The position numbers were made by a program, and so were the translations under genes. The notes under the pieces are model-generated. The model was not told the origin of the DNA. It saw only the letters and a list, made by a program, of their open reading frames with translations, and made no database searches. This document shows, piece after piece, positions 17,525 through 26,119 of a DNA stretch of 64,000 nucleotides (positions within the stretch are counted from its first letter, which is position 1; each line of letters opens with the position of its first letter). The stretch is taken from NCBI RefSeq assembly GCF_000021805.1, contig NC_011726.1:620001-684000 (forward strand), given 5' to 3'. This DNA comes from Rippkaea orientalis PCC 8801 (lineage in GTDB: Bacteria > Cyanobacteriota > Cyanobacteriia > Cyanobacteriales > Microcystaceae).

Positions 17525-18979
17525 ATGAAACTACAACGATTTGATTTAATGGCTATCGGCTTTATCGTGGCTCTTAGTTTAGCACTGGGAGCGATGCTAG
17601 TCAAAGGGGAACAAGTCCCCTTACAGGTTAGCTATTTTAGTTGGGAAGGTAAAAAGATTGGGTTACAAGATAAAATTTTTACCCTAACCTTTAACCGTCC
17701 TGTTGATGCCAATAGCGTTACAGAAAATCTGGAAATTGAGCCGCCTCTTCCGGGTAAAATTAGTTGGAAAGGACGGCAACTGATCTATACGTTAGATGAT
17801 CTTCCTATTTATGGCACTAACTATCAAATTAAGTTAGAAAATGCCAAAAGAATCTATGATCAACAACAAATTAAACCCTTTGTTAGCTTATTTACAACCC
17901 GCGATCGCAATTTTGCTTATATTGGTGTTAATGGAGAAGAAAAAGGGCGATTAATTGTTTACAACATCACCGATATTAACCAACCGAAAAAAACCATTTT
18001 GACCCCACGAGATCTAGTGGTGACAGACTTTAAAATTTATCCCAATAGCGATAAAATCTTATTCAGTGCCTATGAACCCACCTATGACAATCAAGCAGTC
18101 ACAAAACAACAGTTGTACACAGTAACAACGGGGTTTCAAGTTACTCCCAACAACGTCCAAACTCAACGCGCTGGCAGACTTGAACCCATACTAGACGCTA
18201 AGGATTACGAAAATTTAAGCTTTGATCTGTCGAATAATGGCAAAAATATCGTTATTTGGCGAACTAATTGGAAAAATCCCGCAGATTCAGGACTATGGGT
18301 CATTCCTGATGGCGAAAAAACCCGCTCCTTAGGCATTCCTGGCGGAGAATTTGTCATTTCTCCTGATGGTAAGCAGGTGGCTATCTCCCAACGCGGAGGA
18401 GTCGGAATTGTCCCCCTAACCCCCGATGCAGGAACCTTAGAGTTTTTATCGGGATACGAAAAAAGTCTAGGGTTTTCTCAAGATGGAAAATATATCTTAT
18501 TAGTTAAAGATAATCAAGATTATACGCGATCGCTTGTTCTTTTGAATCGCAAAGATAAGACAACAAAAGACCTCTTTAGAACCCTTTATCCGATCATTGA
18601 TTGTGAATTTGAACCCCGGGAAAAAAAGTCCCTTTATTGCCTGAAAACTGATTTGATAGAAGAAGCAGAAGGACAATATCGAGAAGAGCCTTTTTTATCA
18701 GTTATTACTATCGATAAAACCAGCGATATTCCTCTACTTGCTTTACCCAATTATCGAGACGTACAATTAAGTATGTCCCCCGATGGTGTTGCCTTACTGT
18801 TCGATCAAGTTGTTACCAACCCTCCTCAATCTAATAATGATTTAATGACTCCCGAAAAACAAGCAATTTCCGATGGACAAGTCTGGTTACTTCCCCTTCC
18901 AGAATTTAAAGATAACCAATCAATTGAGATTAAACCGCAAGAACTTGAACCTGGTTTTAAACCTCAATGGCTTCCTTAA
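17525..18979 (+). CDS. Exported Ig-like / beta-propeller protein
   Basis: A 484-residue protein with an N-terminal membrane anchor or signal (residues 8-27). Next is a bacterial Ig-like domain of the SbsA type (about 45-115, LTFNRPVDANSVTENLEIEP). The rest has WD40/TolB-like propeller blades, with repeated FxxSPDGK-like turns (FVISPDGKQVAIS, LGFSQDGKYILL, LSMSPDGVALLF). Such proteins usually sit in the periplasm and bind other proteins or polysaccharides. It starts 3 bases after the PlsY/PEP-synthase fusion, so the two are likely one operon. No enzymatic residues are evident. Confidence 0.75.
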   Translation: MKLQRFDLMAIGFIVALSLALGAMLVKGEQVPLQVSYFSWEGKKIGLQDKIFTLTFNRPVDANSVTENLEIEPPLPGKISWKGRQLIYTLDDLPIYGTNYQIKLENAKRIYDQQQIKPFVSLFTTRDRNFAYIGVNGEEKGRLIVYNITDINQPKKTILTPRDLVVTDFKIYPNSDKILFSAYEPTYDNQAVTKQQLYTVTTGFQVTPNNVQTQRAGRLEPILDAKDYENLSFDLSNNGKNIVIWRTNWKNPADSGLWVIPDGEKTRSLGIPGGEFVISPDGKQVAISQRGGVGIVPLTPDAGTLEFLSGYEKSLGFSQDGKYILLVKDNQDYTRSLVLLNRKDKTTKDLFRTLYPIIDCEFEPREKKSLYCLKTDLIEEAEGQYREEPFLSVITIDKTSDIPLLALPNYRDVQLSMSPDGVALLFDQVVTNPPQSNNDLMTPEKQAISDGQVWLLPLPEFKDNQSIEIKPQELEPGFKPQWLP

Positions 18980-19033
18980 ATGAACTCAGAAGTTAGAACT
19001 TGTGTTTGTCAAGGGGATTTATGTAGCATTTTT

Positions 19034-20356
19034 TTATCGTTCAGTCCAAACAAAGACTAATTGAAGTTCCCAACTTTTAGGAGCAAGGGGAAGAATTAAA
19101 ATTTGACGAATGAACTCTCGAAAATAAAATCGTCGTTCTGCCTCGGATAAATCCTGCCAAAACTGAGGTAAGGATACCGCTTGAGCAATAATCCTTAAAT
19201 CTCCAGGGGGAAGCTGATCAATTTGAGTTTTTATCTGGGCAATTTCTTGCTGTAATTTGTAATTGCGTAATTGGGATGTTTCTGTATCTAAAATTCCCTG
19301 TTCTGTTAAGGTACTTAACTGATGAATAATTGCTTTTTTATTCTGAATTTTCTTCTGTAATTCTTCTTTGATTTTTTCAAGATTGGGTAACGTTAATTGA
19401 GCCACTGTTTTGGGTAAATCTTGACAAATTCGTTCAATGGTTTTGTTTAAAATATCTTGATAAGATCTGCCTTGACAAGTTGGCTGTAAAGGACAATTTT
19501 TAGGACGGAGATAAAGATATTCTTGTTTTTTATTACGCTGTTTAACTGAAATAACTGTCATTGAGGATTGGCACTTTTGACATATCACTAACCCTGCTAG
19601 AGAACGAGGTGCACTGGCTGTCCGTGAAGGCAACTTTTGGTTACGTCGTAATAACCGATCAATTTGAGCCCCTTCTTCCCGTGAAATAATCGGAATATGG
19701 GTATCTGGAATAATCTGAGCGTTTTTATAGCATAAATCTCCGCGATAAACTGGATTCGTTAACCAACGATGTCCGGTAGAAACAGCAATTTTTTTTCCAT
19801 ATTTTTTCTCTAAATAACGAACTGTCCCTCGCAAAGAACCTAATAATAAAAATCGTTCAAAAAAATCTTTCACCACTGGGGCAGTACTGCGATCAAGGAT
19901 ATAACGATCTTTCCCTCGACGATAGCCATAGGGAGCTTTTCCGGGTGGGGGTAGACATTTGAGACGGTTTTGAGCGTGTCCTTTTTGGAGTTGACGACAA
20001 CGCTGATTCAGGTTAATTTCATCAAAAAGCTTGGCTAAGTTTTCAACAATTTCAGGAAATGGTTGGGCTTTTAATTGAGCAGAACTATAGTTTTGTTCTG
20101 TGGCAATGATGGTGATCCCTAAGGATTCTAATTGAGTTAAGCGATCGCTGACTTGTTCAAGGGATTCTCCGAGTTCTTCTAACCGACGAATTAATAAATA
20201 ATTAGGGGGATTTTCTTGACAGTCTTGTAAAAGCGTTTGTAATTGATGACGTTGACCTAAGTCTTGATAGATGTGATCAACTTCTAGTCCCCAAATGTCT
20301 CTCTCTGGTGAGACTTCTAGAAGCGGATCACTGTAACTATAGGCAATAATTTTCAT
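19034..20356 (-). CDS. Large serine recombinase-like protein with degenerate catalytic domain
   Basis: A 440-residue protein with the three-part layout of large serine recombinases. The resolvase-like N-terminal domain is about residues 1-125, the recombinase domain about 140-240 (PPGKAPYGYRRGKDRYILD), followed by a zinc ribbon (CQKC ... CPLQPTC) and a coiled coil (about 315-380). The N-terminal active site looks altered: the usual YSRVS serine segment reads AYSYSD, and the usual DRLGRS motif reads EELGES (residues 60-65), losing both arginines. It is the last of three consecutive minus-strand genes starting with coaD, and no attachment sites or element boundary are visible. A domesticated non-recombining role is inferred. 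Confidence 0.75.
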   Translation of the reverse strand: MKIIAYSYSDPLLEVSPERDIWGLEVDHIYQDLGQRHQLQTLLQDCQENPPNYLLIRRLEELGESLEQVSDRLTQLESLGITIIATEQNYSSAQLKAQPFPEIVENLAKLFDEINLNQRCRQLQKGHAQNRLKCLPPPGKAPYGYRRGKDRYILDRSTAPVVKDFFERFLLLGSLRGTVRYLEKKYGKKIAVSTGHRWLTNPVYRGDLCYKNAQIIPDTHIPIISREEGAQIDRLLRRNQKLPSRTASAPRSLAGLVICQKCQSSMTVISVKQRNKKQEYLYLRPKNCPLQPTCQGRSYQDILNKTIERICQDLPKTVAQLTLPNLEKIKEELQKKIQNKKAIIHQLSTLTEQGILDTETSQLRNYKLQQEIAQIKTQIDQLPPGDLRIIAQAVSLPQFWQDLSEAERRFYFREFIRQILILPLAPKSWELQLVFVWTER

Positions 20357-20382
20357 CTAGGTTTTATTTGTCACAACTACAC

Positions 20383-21078
20383 CTATTGAAGTCTTTTTTT
20401 AACAGGATTAGAAGTTTTATTCGGTGCTATTGATTGAGTCCGCTTAGCCGAATTATCATATAATTGCTGACGACCATTACGAACTACCCCTAACATCTGA
20501 CTGAGTTCTTGTTCTAATTGGGTTAAAACGCTATCTGCATAGGTATCAGCATCCTCTTGAAGTTTTTGGCATTCTGCGAAACTATTTTGCCGAAATTGTT
20601 GGATTTCAGCCGTTGTTACCTGGCGTAACTGTTCAATTTCTGCGATGGTTTGCTCTTGAATGGCTTGACATTCTTGATTCACTTGCTGTCGAATTTGGTT
20701 AGCCTCTTGTTGAGCTTGTTGAATAATCCCGGTTTCATCCAAAATTTGAGCAGCTTTCTGATTAGCTGACTGTATTATTCTTTGAGCGTAAGCTTCCGCT
20801 TCAGCTAAGATCTCTTGTTCTTGATCCAAAACCGCTAGAGCTTTCCGAATGCACTCAGGGATTTTCTCCCCAATGAGATCGAGTTGATCGAGCAACTTTC
20901 CTTCATCCACCATTGTCCATCGCGTCAAGGGGATATGAAAGCTCTCATAAATCATTTCTTGAAGACGAGCAAGTTCTTGTTGAATATCAAAATCACCTCC
21001 TTGATGATCCATGCTGGCGGCGTTTTGATGGTTGACCGGCTCATTGCGGGAAGATGAATTGCGGCGTACCATAGTCAT
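20383..21078 (-). CDS. DivIVA-like coiled-coil protein
   Basis: A 231-residue protein. The first 30 residues are low-complexity. Residues 34-80 (IQQELARLQEMIYESFHIPL...LDQLDLIGEKIPECIRKAL) form a compact helical domain. From about 85 to 200 there is a long Gln/Glu/Ala-rich coiled coil of the kind seen in DivIVA-like and ATP-synthase b-like proteins, and the tail is basic. It sits directly downstream of coaD, a gene order I recall as recurrent in cyanobacteria. A role in cell division or cell-envelope scaffolding is plausible but unproven. Confidence 0.65.
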   Translation of the reverse strand: MTMVRRNSSSRNEPVNHQNAASMDHQGGDFDIQQELARLQEMIYESFHIPLTRWTMVDEGKLLDQLDLIGEKIPECIRKALAVLDQEQEILAEAEAYAQRIIQSANQKAAQILDETGIIQQAQQEANQIRQQVNQECQAIQEQTIAEIEQLRQVTTAEIQQFRQNSFAECQKLQEDADTYADSVLTQLEQELSQMLGVVRNGRQQLYDNSAKRTQSIAPNKTSNPVKKRLQ

Positions 21079-21106
21079 TAATTTACTAAAGTATTAAAAG
21101 TATAAA

Positions 21107-21595
21107 TTATTGATTAGGTTTACTGTAGTATACATAGAGATCTCTGGCTACATTTTCAGGAACCAAATGCGAGATTTCTCCGCCAAATTGGGCGATTTCT
21201 TTCACGGTACTACTACTCAAAAAGCTATATTCTGTCGTTGTCGCCAAGAACACGGTTTCAATTGCTTCTGAGAGGGTTTTATTGGTGTGAGCCATCTGGA
21301 GTTCTTTCTCGAAGTCGGATAACACCCGCAACCCCCTGAGTAAGACTCCTGCTTTGTGTAATTTAGCATACTCAACCGTCAACCCGGTGAAACTATCAAC
21401 CTCCACATTGAGCAGATGTTGGGTACACTCACGGATTTGTTCAACGCGCTTTTCTACTGAAAATACCGGTTTTTTGCTAGTATTGCACAAAACAGCAACA
21501 ATAACGCGCTCAAACAACATTCCCCCCCGTTCGATGATATCAAGATGACCGAGGGTAATGGGATCAAAACTACCTGGATAAATGGCAATCACCAC
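21107..21595 (-). CDS. coaD: Phosphopantetheine adenylyltransferase
   Basis: A 162-residue nucleotidyltransferase. The N-terminus [19 protein letters not shown] (residues 6-24) contains the (T/H)xGH motif that binds ATP phosphates. [18 protein letters not shown] and the C-terminal [11 protein letters not shown] block (consensus ISSTxVR) complete the CoaD signature. It converts 4'-phosphopantetheine and ATP to dephospho-CoA, the penultimate step of coenzyme A synthesis. It appears to be the first gene of a minus-strand run with the coiled-coil and recombinase-like genes. Confidence 0.95.
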   Translation of the reverse strand: MVIAIYPGSFDPITLGHLDIIERGGMLFERVIVAVLCNTSKKPVFSVEKRVEQIRECTQHLLNVEVDSFTGLTVEYAKLHKAGVLLRGLRVLSDFEKELQMAHTNKTLSEAIETVFLATTTEYSFLSSSTVKEIAQFGGEISHLVPENVARDLYVYYSKPNQ

Positions 21596-21721
21596 AGTTT
21601 TTTACTGCCATAGAGAGTCCATTACAATCTTAACGCCGTTGGCTATCTTTAAAATCGTTGCTTGGGTCATCTTAATCCATCGCACTACCCAAAAAGTTTA
21701 AGTAGGGATCAACCATCACCC

Positions 21722-21813
21722 CTACATGATAAGGTTTGAAGGATAATGAATGTCCTAGCCTTAATGCGTTATCATGTAGTACAAAAAAACCTAGCGCAAG
21801 ATATTTTTGTACT
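21722..21813. repeat. Two adjacent perfect inverted repeats
   Basis: CTACATGATA (21722-21731) pairs with TATCATGTAG (21770-21779), and AGTACAAAAA (21778-21787) pairs with TTTTTGTACT (21804-21813). The second hairpin overlaps the 3' end of the truncated BrnA-like gene. Two 10-bp arms back to back could be a terminator pair or the remains of a small non-autonomous element. Confidence 0.55.
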
Positions 21814-22017
21814 GTTTTTTTTAGGATTAATGTCAGGCACAAGCTTGTTTTGAGGATAGATCACTTTCGCTTTATCCCAAAATTCGTCAGGAATGGGTTG
21901 ACTATCAGGATCATCTAGGGCGTTTTTTTCAATTTCGTCTTCTGACATCGCTTTAACCCTATTCCAGTCGGTCTTACCCGTCATTTTTGCCCATTCATTG
22001 CGGGAAACTCTGATCAT
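21772..22017 (-). CDS. BrnA-like antitoxin, C-terminally truncated
   Basis: The start MIRVSRNEWAKM at 22017 is preferred to the in-frame codon at 22053 because the family begins there. The central part (KTDWNRVKAMSEDEIEK, then DDPDSQPIPDEFWDKAKVIY) is typical of BrnA-type antitoxins. After VIYPQNK the expected ribbon-helix-helix domain is missing and the frame ends in an unrelated CARFFCTT tail, within or next to two inverted repeats. The overlapping upstream frame is a brnT remnant. The product probably cannot bind DNA as BrnA does. Confidence 0.6.
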   Translation of the reverse strand: MIRVSRNEWAKMTGKTDWNRVKAMSEDEIEKNALDDPDSQPIPDEFWDKAKVIYPQNKLVPDINPKKNSTKISCARFFCTT

Positions 22018-22162
22018 ATTTTCTTCTTTCACGTTCGTTAGCCCTCCTAGCACTAATCAACCGACAAGCTGAACCTCGCCATGTATAGACAACATACAGA
22101 ATAATACCGTCTAACTGACCTAATAAAATGATTCTAGTTTCGCCTTATTCTTGACGGTTATC
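21995..22162 (-). pseudogene. Second brnT-type toxin remnant with in-frame stop
   Basis: Read on the minus strand, one frame gives DNRQE, a TAA (22145-22147), then GETRIILLGQLDGIILYVV, YTWRGSACRLISARRANERE and a short tail to TGA at 21995-21997. This is the BrnT core (GETRxxxLG...DG...VVYTxRG...RxISARxAxxRE) with the residue before GETR changed to a stop and the N-terminal half missing. It overlaps the start of the BrnA-like gene, as in intact brnTA pairs. Confidence 0.7.
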
Positions 22163-22339
22163 TTGTTAGGCACTCTAGTATAAAAAACTGTATCACAAAA
22201 TATTATAGATAAAAGGTGAGGAAATCCGTACCTTCTAAGATATCATACTAAATACAAACAAACTAAATTAGCGTTTATAATAGTTAAGAATGCTAAATAT
22301 AGCAACATAATCTCTTCTCAATTCAGGACTTTATCTGTC

Positions 22340-23128
22340 ATGATATTTAATTTTGGTGATACACAAATCAAGTGCCAAGTTATCGAGAAAAGCACCTTTA
22401 GTTCTCAACATTCTGGTAGATTGTTGAGAAGTTTATCGATACAAATTGTGAGAGATGGTAAAGATTTACATGAACATTTCCTTTCACTGATCAGGAACAC
22501 TAAAGAAATTGATTCTCTAGATGAACTAACCAGTGCTTTAAGCCATTGGAAGATAGAAAGTTATTCTTACAGCCATACCGATGGTTCTGCTATTTATTAC
22601 CACACAATCAAGGTTAAAGAATTTGAATTATTTCAGGTAACATCTTTAGAAGTAGGCGAATTAAGGCTTAGCCCTTATTTTTACAAAGAGTTTTTTGATG
22701 GTGATAGCCTTCAAATAGAGGCAAAAGTAATTCTTGATGGAGAAAAACAGGATGTAATTCAAAAACTAATTCAGAACAATGACGAAATTACAGTAATTCG
22801 ACATGGAATTGATGAACAGCCTCGTTTGATGACCTTAAATCATTCTTACTGGTCAAAAGATGGTAGTCAGGTTAAGCATGGAATTAATTTAGCAGATGTA
22901 AATCACAAAAACAAATCTCCTAAATCATTTGACTATTTTGAATATTTAGGCTCGATGGTTGTTAAAACAATGATCAATCAAGCAACAATTGACGTACTAT
23001 TAACTACTCTGGTTACTAAAGGCATTTTCAGTGATGCTGAAATAGCCAAAATGAATGAAGACATTAGAGAGAAAGCGCGCAATAATTATTACGATTCCTT
23101 CCAAGTTACAGACATTGATACTAATTAG
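22340..23128 (+). CDS. Hypothetical protein, 262 residues
   Basis: Not recognised. It is a soluble, acidic protein rich in beta-strand-like stretches. It has no signal peptide, and Cys and Trp are rare. The C-terminal 50 residues (TIDVLLTTLVTKGIFSDAEI) look like a short helical domain. It is flanked by a decayed toxin-antitoxin locus upstream and a GGGTGGGC hairpin repeat three bases after the stop. The AT-rich composition suggests an accessory gene. Confidence 0.55.
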   Translation: MIFNFGDTQIKCQVIEKSTFSSQHSGRLLRSLSIQIVRDGKDLHEHFLSLIRNTKEIDSLDELTSALSHWKIESYSYSHTDGSAIYYHTIKVKEFELFQVTSLEVGELRLSPYFYKEFFDGDSLQIEAKVILDGEKQDVIQKLIQNNDEITVIRHGIDEQPRLMTLNHSYWSKDGSQVKHGINLADVNHKNKSPKSFDYFEYLGSMVVKTMINQATIDVLLTTLVTKGIFSDAEIAKMNEDIREKARNNYYDSFQVTDIDTN

Positions 23129-23130
23129 GA

Positions 23131-23195
23131 GTAGGGTGGGCAAATTTTGATATTTTAACATCCTATCCTGAATCATCTCTATTTGCCCACCCTAC
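23131..23195. repeat. GGGTGGGC-type dispersed hairpin, copy 2
   Basis: GTAGGGTGGGCAAAT (23131-23145) and ATTTGCCCACCCTAC (23181-23195) are perfect 15-bp inverted arms around a 35-base spacer. It starts 3 bases past the preceding gene, where it could terminate transcription, and its right arm contains the stop codon of the minus-strand remnant at 23192. Confidence 0.75.
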
Positions 23196-23338
23196 AAAAG
23201 ATCACAATTTTTCTGTCGTACTTCTTTGACTAATTCACTAATTTCTTCTAGAGAAAGTTCTTCAGGATCGGGGGGTTGCTGTTCTAAATAACGCCTAAAA
23301 TAAAAAAGAGACGCGATCGCTCGCGCCTCCCAGACTAA
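23192..23338 (-). pseudogene. Gene remnant of about 45 codons
   Basis: A minus-strand frame with protein-like composition but no standard start: ARAIASLFYFRRYLEQQ, then PPDPEELSLEEISELVKEV and RQKNCDLL to a stop. The amphipathic, Glu-rich sequence resembles the C-terminus of small cyanobacterial antitoxin-like proteins. The 5' end runs into a stop next to ftsH2. It is probably a leftover 3' end of a deleted gene. Confidence 0.4.
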
Positions 23339-23354
23339 AATTATGACTCAGAAA

Positions 23355-25241
23355 TTACAATTGAGGGACAAATTGTTCCTTCTCAGGAACCTGAGTATAC
23401 TCCGCCACAATTTGACGAAATTCTTGACCATCAATGGTTTCTTTTTCAATTAACAATTCCACCAAGCGATCGATCACTTCTCGGTTATCCCGCACAATTT
23501 TACGCGCTAATTGATGACCCTGTTCTGCTAACGTACGAACTTGCTGATCAATTCGCATCGCCACTTGTTCAGAATATTCCGAACGATTCATCAACCCACC
23601 CCCTAGGAACACTTCCCCAGAGGAACTTTCCAAAGATAACGGACCCAACTCACTCATACCAAAGCGAGTCACCATCTGGCGTGCCATCTCGGAAACCTGC
23701 TGTAAATCGCCACCAGCACCCGTCGTCACCTCATCATAGCCAAAGACCTCTTCTTCGGCTGCACGACCGCCTAAAGCCCCTGCAATACGCGCCATTAACT
23801 GCGCTTTAGTGGTTAACCCTTGTTCCTCATCGGGGGTAAACCAGGTCAACCCTTGCGCTTGTCCACGGGGAATGAGGGTCACTTTCTGTACGGGATCATG
23901 GTCTTTTAAAAGGGTTCCGACGATCGCATGGCCGACCTCATGGTAAGCAATTAACCGCTTACTCTTGCTATCAACCAGAGGAGTCCCCTCCATCCCGGCA
24001 ACGACGCGATCTACTGCATCATCAATCTCTAATAAGGTAATGGCAGGTTTTCGCCGACGGGCGGTTAAAATAGCTGCTTCGTTGAGTAAATTAGCTAAAT
24101 CTGCCCCACTAAAGCCAGGGGTACGTCGGGCGATCGCCTCAATAGACACATCGGGATCGAGTTTTTTATTACGCGCGTGAACTTCTAGGATTTCGATCCG
24201 TCCTTTGAAGTCAGGGGCATCGACAATCACTTGACGGTCAAAACGCCCTGGACGCATCAACGCCGAGTCAAGAACATCGGGGCGGTTAGTGGCAGCAATA
24301 ATAATAATCCCTGTATTGCCTTCAAAACCGTCCATTTCCGTTAACAATTGGTTCAGGGTTTGCTCCCGTTCATCGTTACCACCGCCGATCCCGGCTCCCC
24401 GTTGACGACCTACTGCGTCAATTTCATCGATAAAGATTAAACAAGGGGCATTTTCCTTGGCTTTCTTAAATAAATCGCGGACACGGGATGCACCGACCCC
24501 GACGAACATCTCGACAAATTCGGAACCAGAAATGCTAAAGAAAGGTACTCCGGCTTCTCCGGCGATCGCTTTCGCTAAGAGAGTTTTACCGGTCCCTGGA
24601 GGTCCTACTAATAGGACTCCCTTGGGAATGCGAGCACCAACGGCGGTAAAGCGTTCGGGTTGTTTGAGAAAGGTTACAACTTCTTGTAATTCTTCTTTGG
24701 CTTCGTCAATCCCTGCTACGTCGTCGAACATGATGTCGGTTTTGGCTTCCATTTGGAAACGGGCGCGAGATTTGCCGAAATTCATGGCTTGGCCAGGACC
24801 GCCGGGTAAATTGTTAGAACGACGAAAGAGAAAGAATAAAGCCCCAATTAAGAGAATGGGGAAGAGAAGATTGCCTAAAAAGCCCCATAAAGCTCCTTCG
24901 TTGCGGATGGGGTGGGATTCTAGAGTAACGTTAGATGCGCGCAATTTAGCGATTAAATCGGGGGAATTAAGGGGTAAATCGACGCGCGATCGCTGAACTC
25001 GTTCTTCCAATTCGGGATCAACCGCTTTAACAATAGCAGTCCGTCCGCCTTCATAAAGATCGACGCTAAGAATCCGTCCTGAGTCCAGGTATTCTAAGAA
25101 TCGTCCGTAGGTCATGCGAGTATTGGCGGTATTGTCCCCCATATTGGCGACAGAGGGGGAAAATGTGCCTTGCCACAGGAAAAAGCCCACCACCAACAAG
25201 GGCAGACTCCAGAGTAATAGGGTTTTCCAAGAAATTTTCAT
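23355..25241 (-). CDS. ftsH2: ATP-dependent zinc metalloprotease FtsH2
   Basis: A 628-residue membrane AAA+ protease. Two membrane helices (about residues 5-22 and 110-135) bracket a lumenal domain. The AAA module has Walker A GPPGTGKT (about 213), Walker B IFIDEID and the second region of homology ([20 protein letters not shown]). The protease domain carries the zinc motif HEVGH (about 435). The whole sequence resembles Synechocystis FtsH2 (slr0228), which with FtsH3 forms the thylakoid complex that degrades photodamaged D1 during photosystem II repair. Symbol assignment is from overall similarity, not context. Confidence 0.92.
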   Translation of the reverse strand: MKISWKTLLLWSLPLLVVGFFLWQGTFSPSVANMGDNTANTRMTYGRFLEYLDSGRILSVDLYEGGRTAIVKAVDPELEERVQRSRVDLPLNSPDLIAKLRASNVTLESHPIRNEGALWGFLGNLLFPILLIGALFFLFRRSNNLPGGPGQAMNFGKSRARFQMEAKTDIMFDDVAGIDEAKEELQEVVTFLKQPERFTAVGARIPKGVLLVGPPGTGKTLLAKAIAGEAGVPFFSISGSEFVEMFVGVGASRVRDLFKKAKENAPCLIFIDEIDAVGRQRGAGIGGGNDEREQTLNQLLTEMDGFEGNTGIIIIAATNRPDVLDSALMRPGRFDRQVIVDAPDFKGRIEILEVHARNKKLDPDVSIEAIARRTPGFSGADLANLLNEAAILTARRRKPAITLLEIDDAVDRVVAGMEGTPLVDSKSKRLIAYHEVGHAIVGTLLKDHDPVQKVTLIPRGQAQGLTWFTPDEEQGLTTKAQLMARIAGALGGRAAEEEVFGYDEVTTGAGGDLQQVSEMARQMVTRFGMSELGPLSLESSSGEVFLGGGLMNRSEYSEQVAMRIDQQVRTLAEQGHQLARKIVRDNREVIDRLVELLIEKETIDGQEFRQIVAEYTQVPEKEQFVPQL

Positions 25242-25401
25242 TGGTTAGTGTTTCTCTAATTGTTAATCAAAAAAATTGCGCTACTAGGGCAATAGGTGAC
25301 TTTTGTCAAGTTGCTTAACACAAATATTGTTGTTTATGTGTTAACGGTCGATCTATCTTAATTAAATTTAACGTAATTCTCAGATTTGTGACAACAAGAG
25401 T

Positions 25402-25426
25402 CAGGAGTTAGGAGTTAGGAGTTAGA
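25402..25426. repeat. GGAGTTA tandem repeat
   Basis: About three and a half copies of AGGAGTT, related to 4400 and 13910. It lies in the intergenic gap upstream of ftsH2, followed by a C-rich stretch at about 25455-25495. Confidence 0.5.
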
Positions 25427-25486
25427 AGGTAAAAGTTCAACTATCCTCTTGATACCCCCCACACTCCCCATCCTCCCCACACTCCT

Positions 25487-25903
25487 CTACTTTTCTTTAG
25501 GTGCTGTTAAAATATCCCAGGCAGCTTTAGCTGCTTCGTTAAGGCGATCGCCAAATCCTGTTACTTCCTTAACGACAGAATCCCAGTCTTTTTCGACTTC
25601 TTTTTGGATCTGTTTAATCGCTTCTTCAATCCGTTCGGGATCAAAGAGTTGGCGACTTTCGATGTCTTGACGCGCTTTGCGGACGGCTTCTAAATAGTTA
25701 TCACGGGCAAATTCTCCCGCTTTTTGGGCTTCAGAAAAGGCTTTTGTCCTAATGGCTTCGATTAAAGCTGTGGTTTCTTCTTGAATACTTGATTGCGCAT
25801 CTTTGGGCGGTTCAGGACGGGTAATGGTAGATGACTCATCCACGATTTCGGGTTGAACGGCTTCAATAGCGTCATTTTTAGGAGTATTGGGTTCAGTTGT
25901 CAT
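25487..25903 (-). CDS. Hypothetical amphipathic-helix protein, 138 residues
   Basis: The first 45 residues are acidic and Pro-rich and probably disordered. Residues 48-130 are amphipathic helices with regularly spaced charges (AFSEAQKAGEFARDNYLEAV, IEEAIKQIQKEVEKDWDSVV). There is no membrane segment. I recall similar proteins in other cyanobacteria but know no function. It lies between ftsH2 and rpoC1 on the same strand, separated from both by untranslated DNA including an rpoC1 terminator-like hairpin. Confidence 0.6.
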   Translation of the reverse strand: MTTEPNTPKNDAIEAVQPEIVDESSTITRPEPPKDAQSSIQEETTALIEAIRTKAFSEAQKAGEFARDNYLEAVRKARQDIESRQLFDPERIEEAIKQIQKEVEKDWDSVVKEVTGFGDRLNEAAKAAWDILTAPKEK

Positions 25904-26029
25904 GGTTAATTTTCCTCTTTTGACTAAATTTTGATGGCATCTTGTCTTTGACCTAGATATCTCTATTTTAAGTAGTGCTATATTAATTAGGCTGAGGTAC
26001 TTAAAAAAGTAGGGAATTGGAGTTTAAGA

Positions 26030-26062
26030 GAAAAATGGTTAAGAATCCAATCCTTAACCATT
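26030..26062 (-). terminator. Terminator-like hairpin after rpoC1
   Basis: AATGGTTAAG / CTTAACCATT, a perfect 10-bp inverted repeat (26034-26043, 26053-26062). On the minus strand it is followed by a T-run (complement of AAAAA at 26031-26035), 58 bases past the rpoC1 stop. It fits an intrinsic terminator. Confidence 0.75.
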
Positions 26063-26119
26063 CTAATTATTACTAAATTTATGGTTGTCTGGAGCAACGG
26101 AGGTTAACGCTCACAGAGG

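Noticed and set aside
19034-20356. XisF-like excision of a developmental element
   Set aside because: Catalytic residues look lost, neighbours form a normal coaD operon, and no flanking direct repeats were seen.
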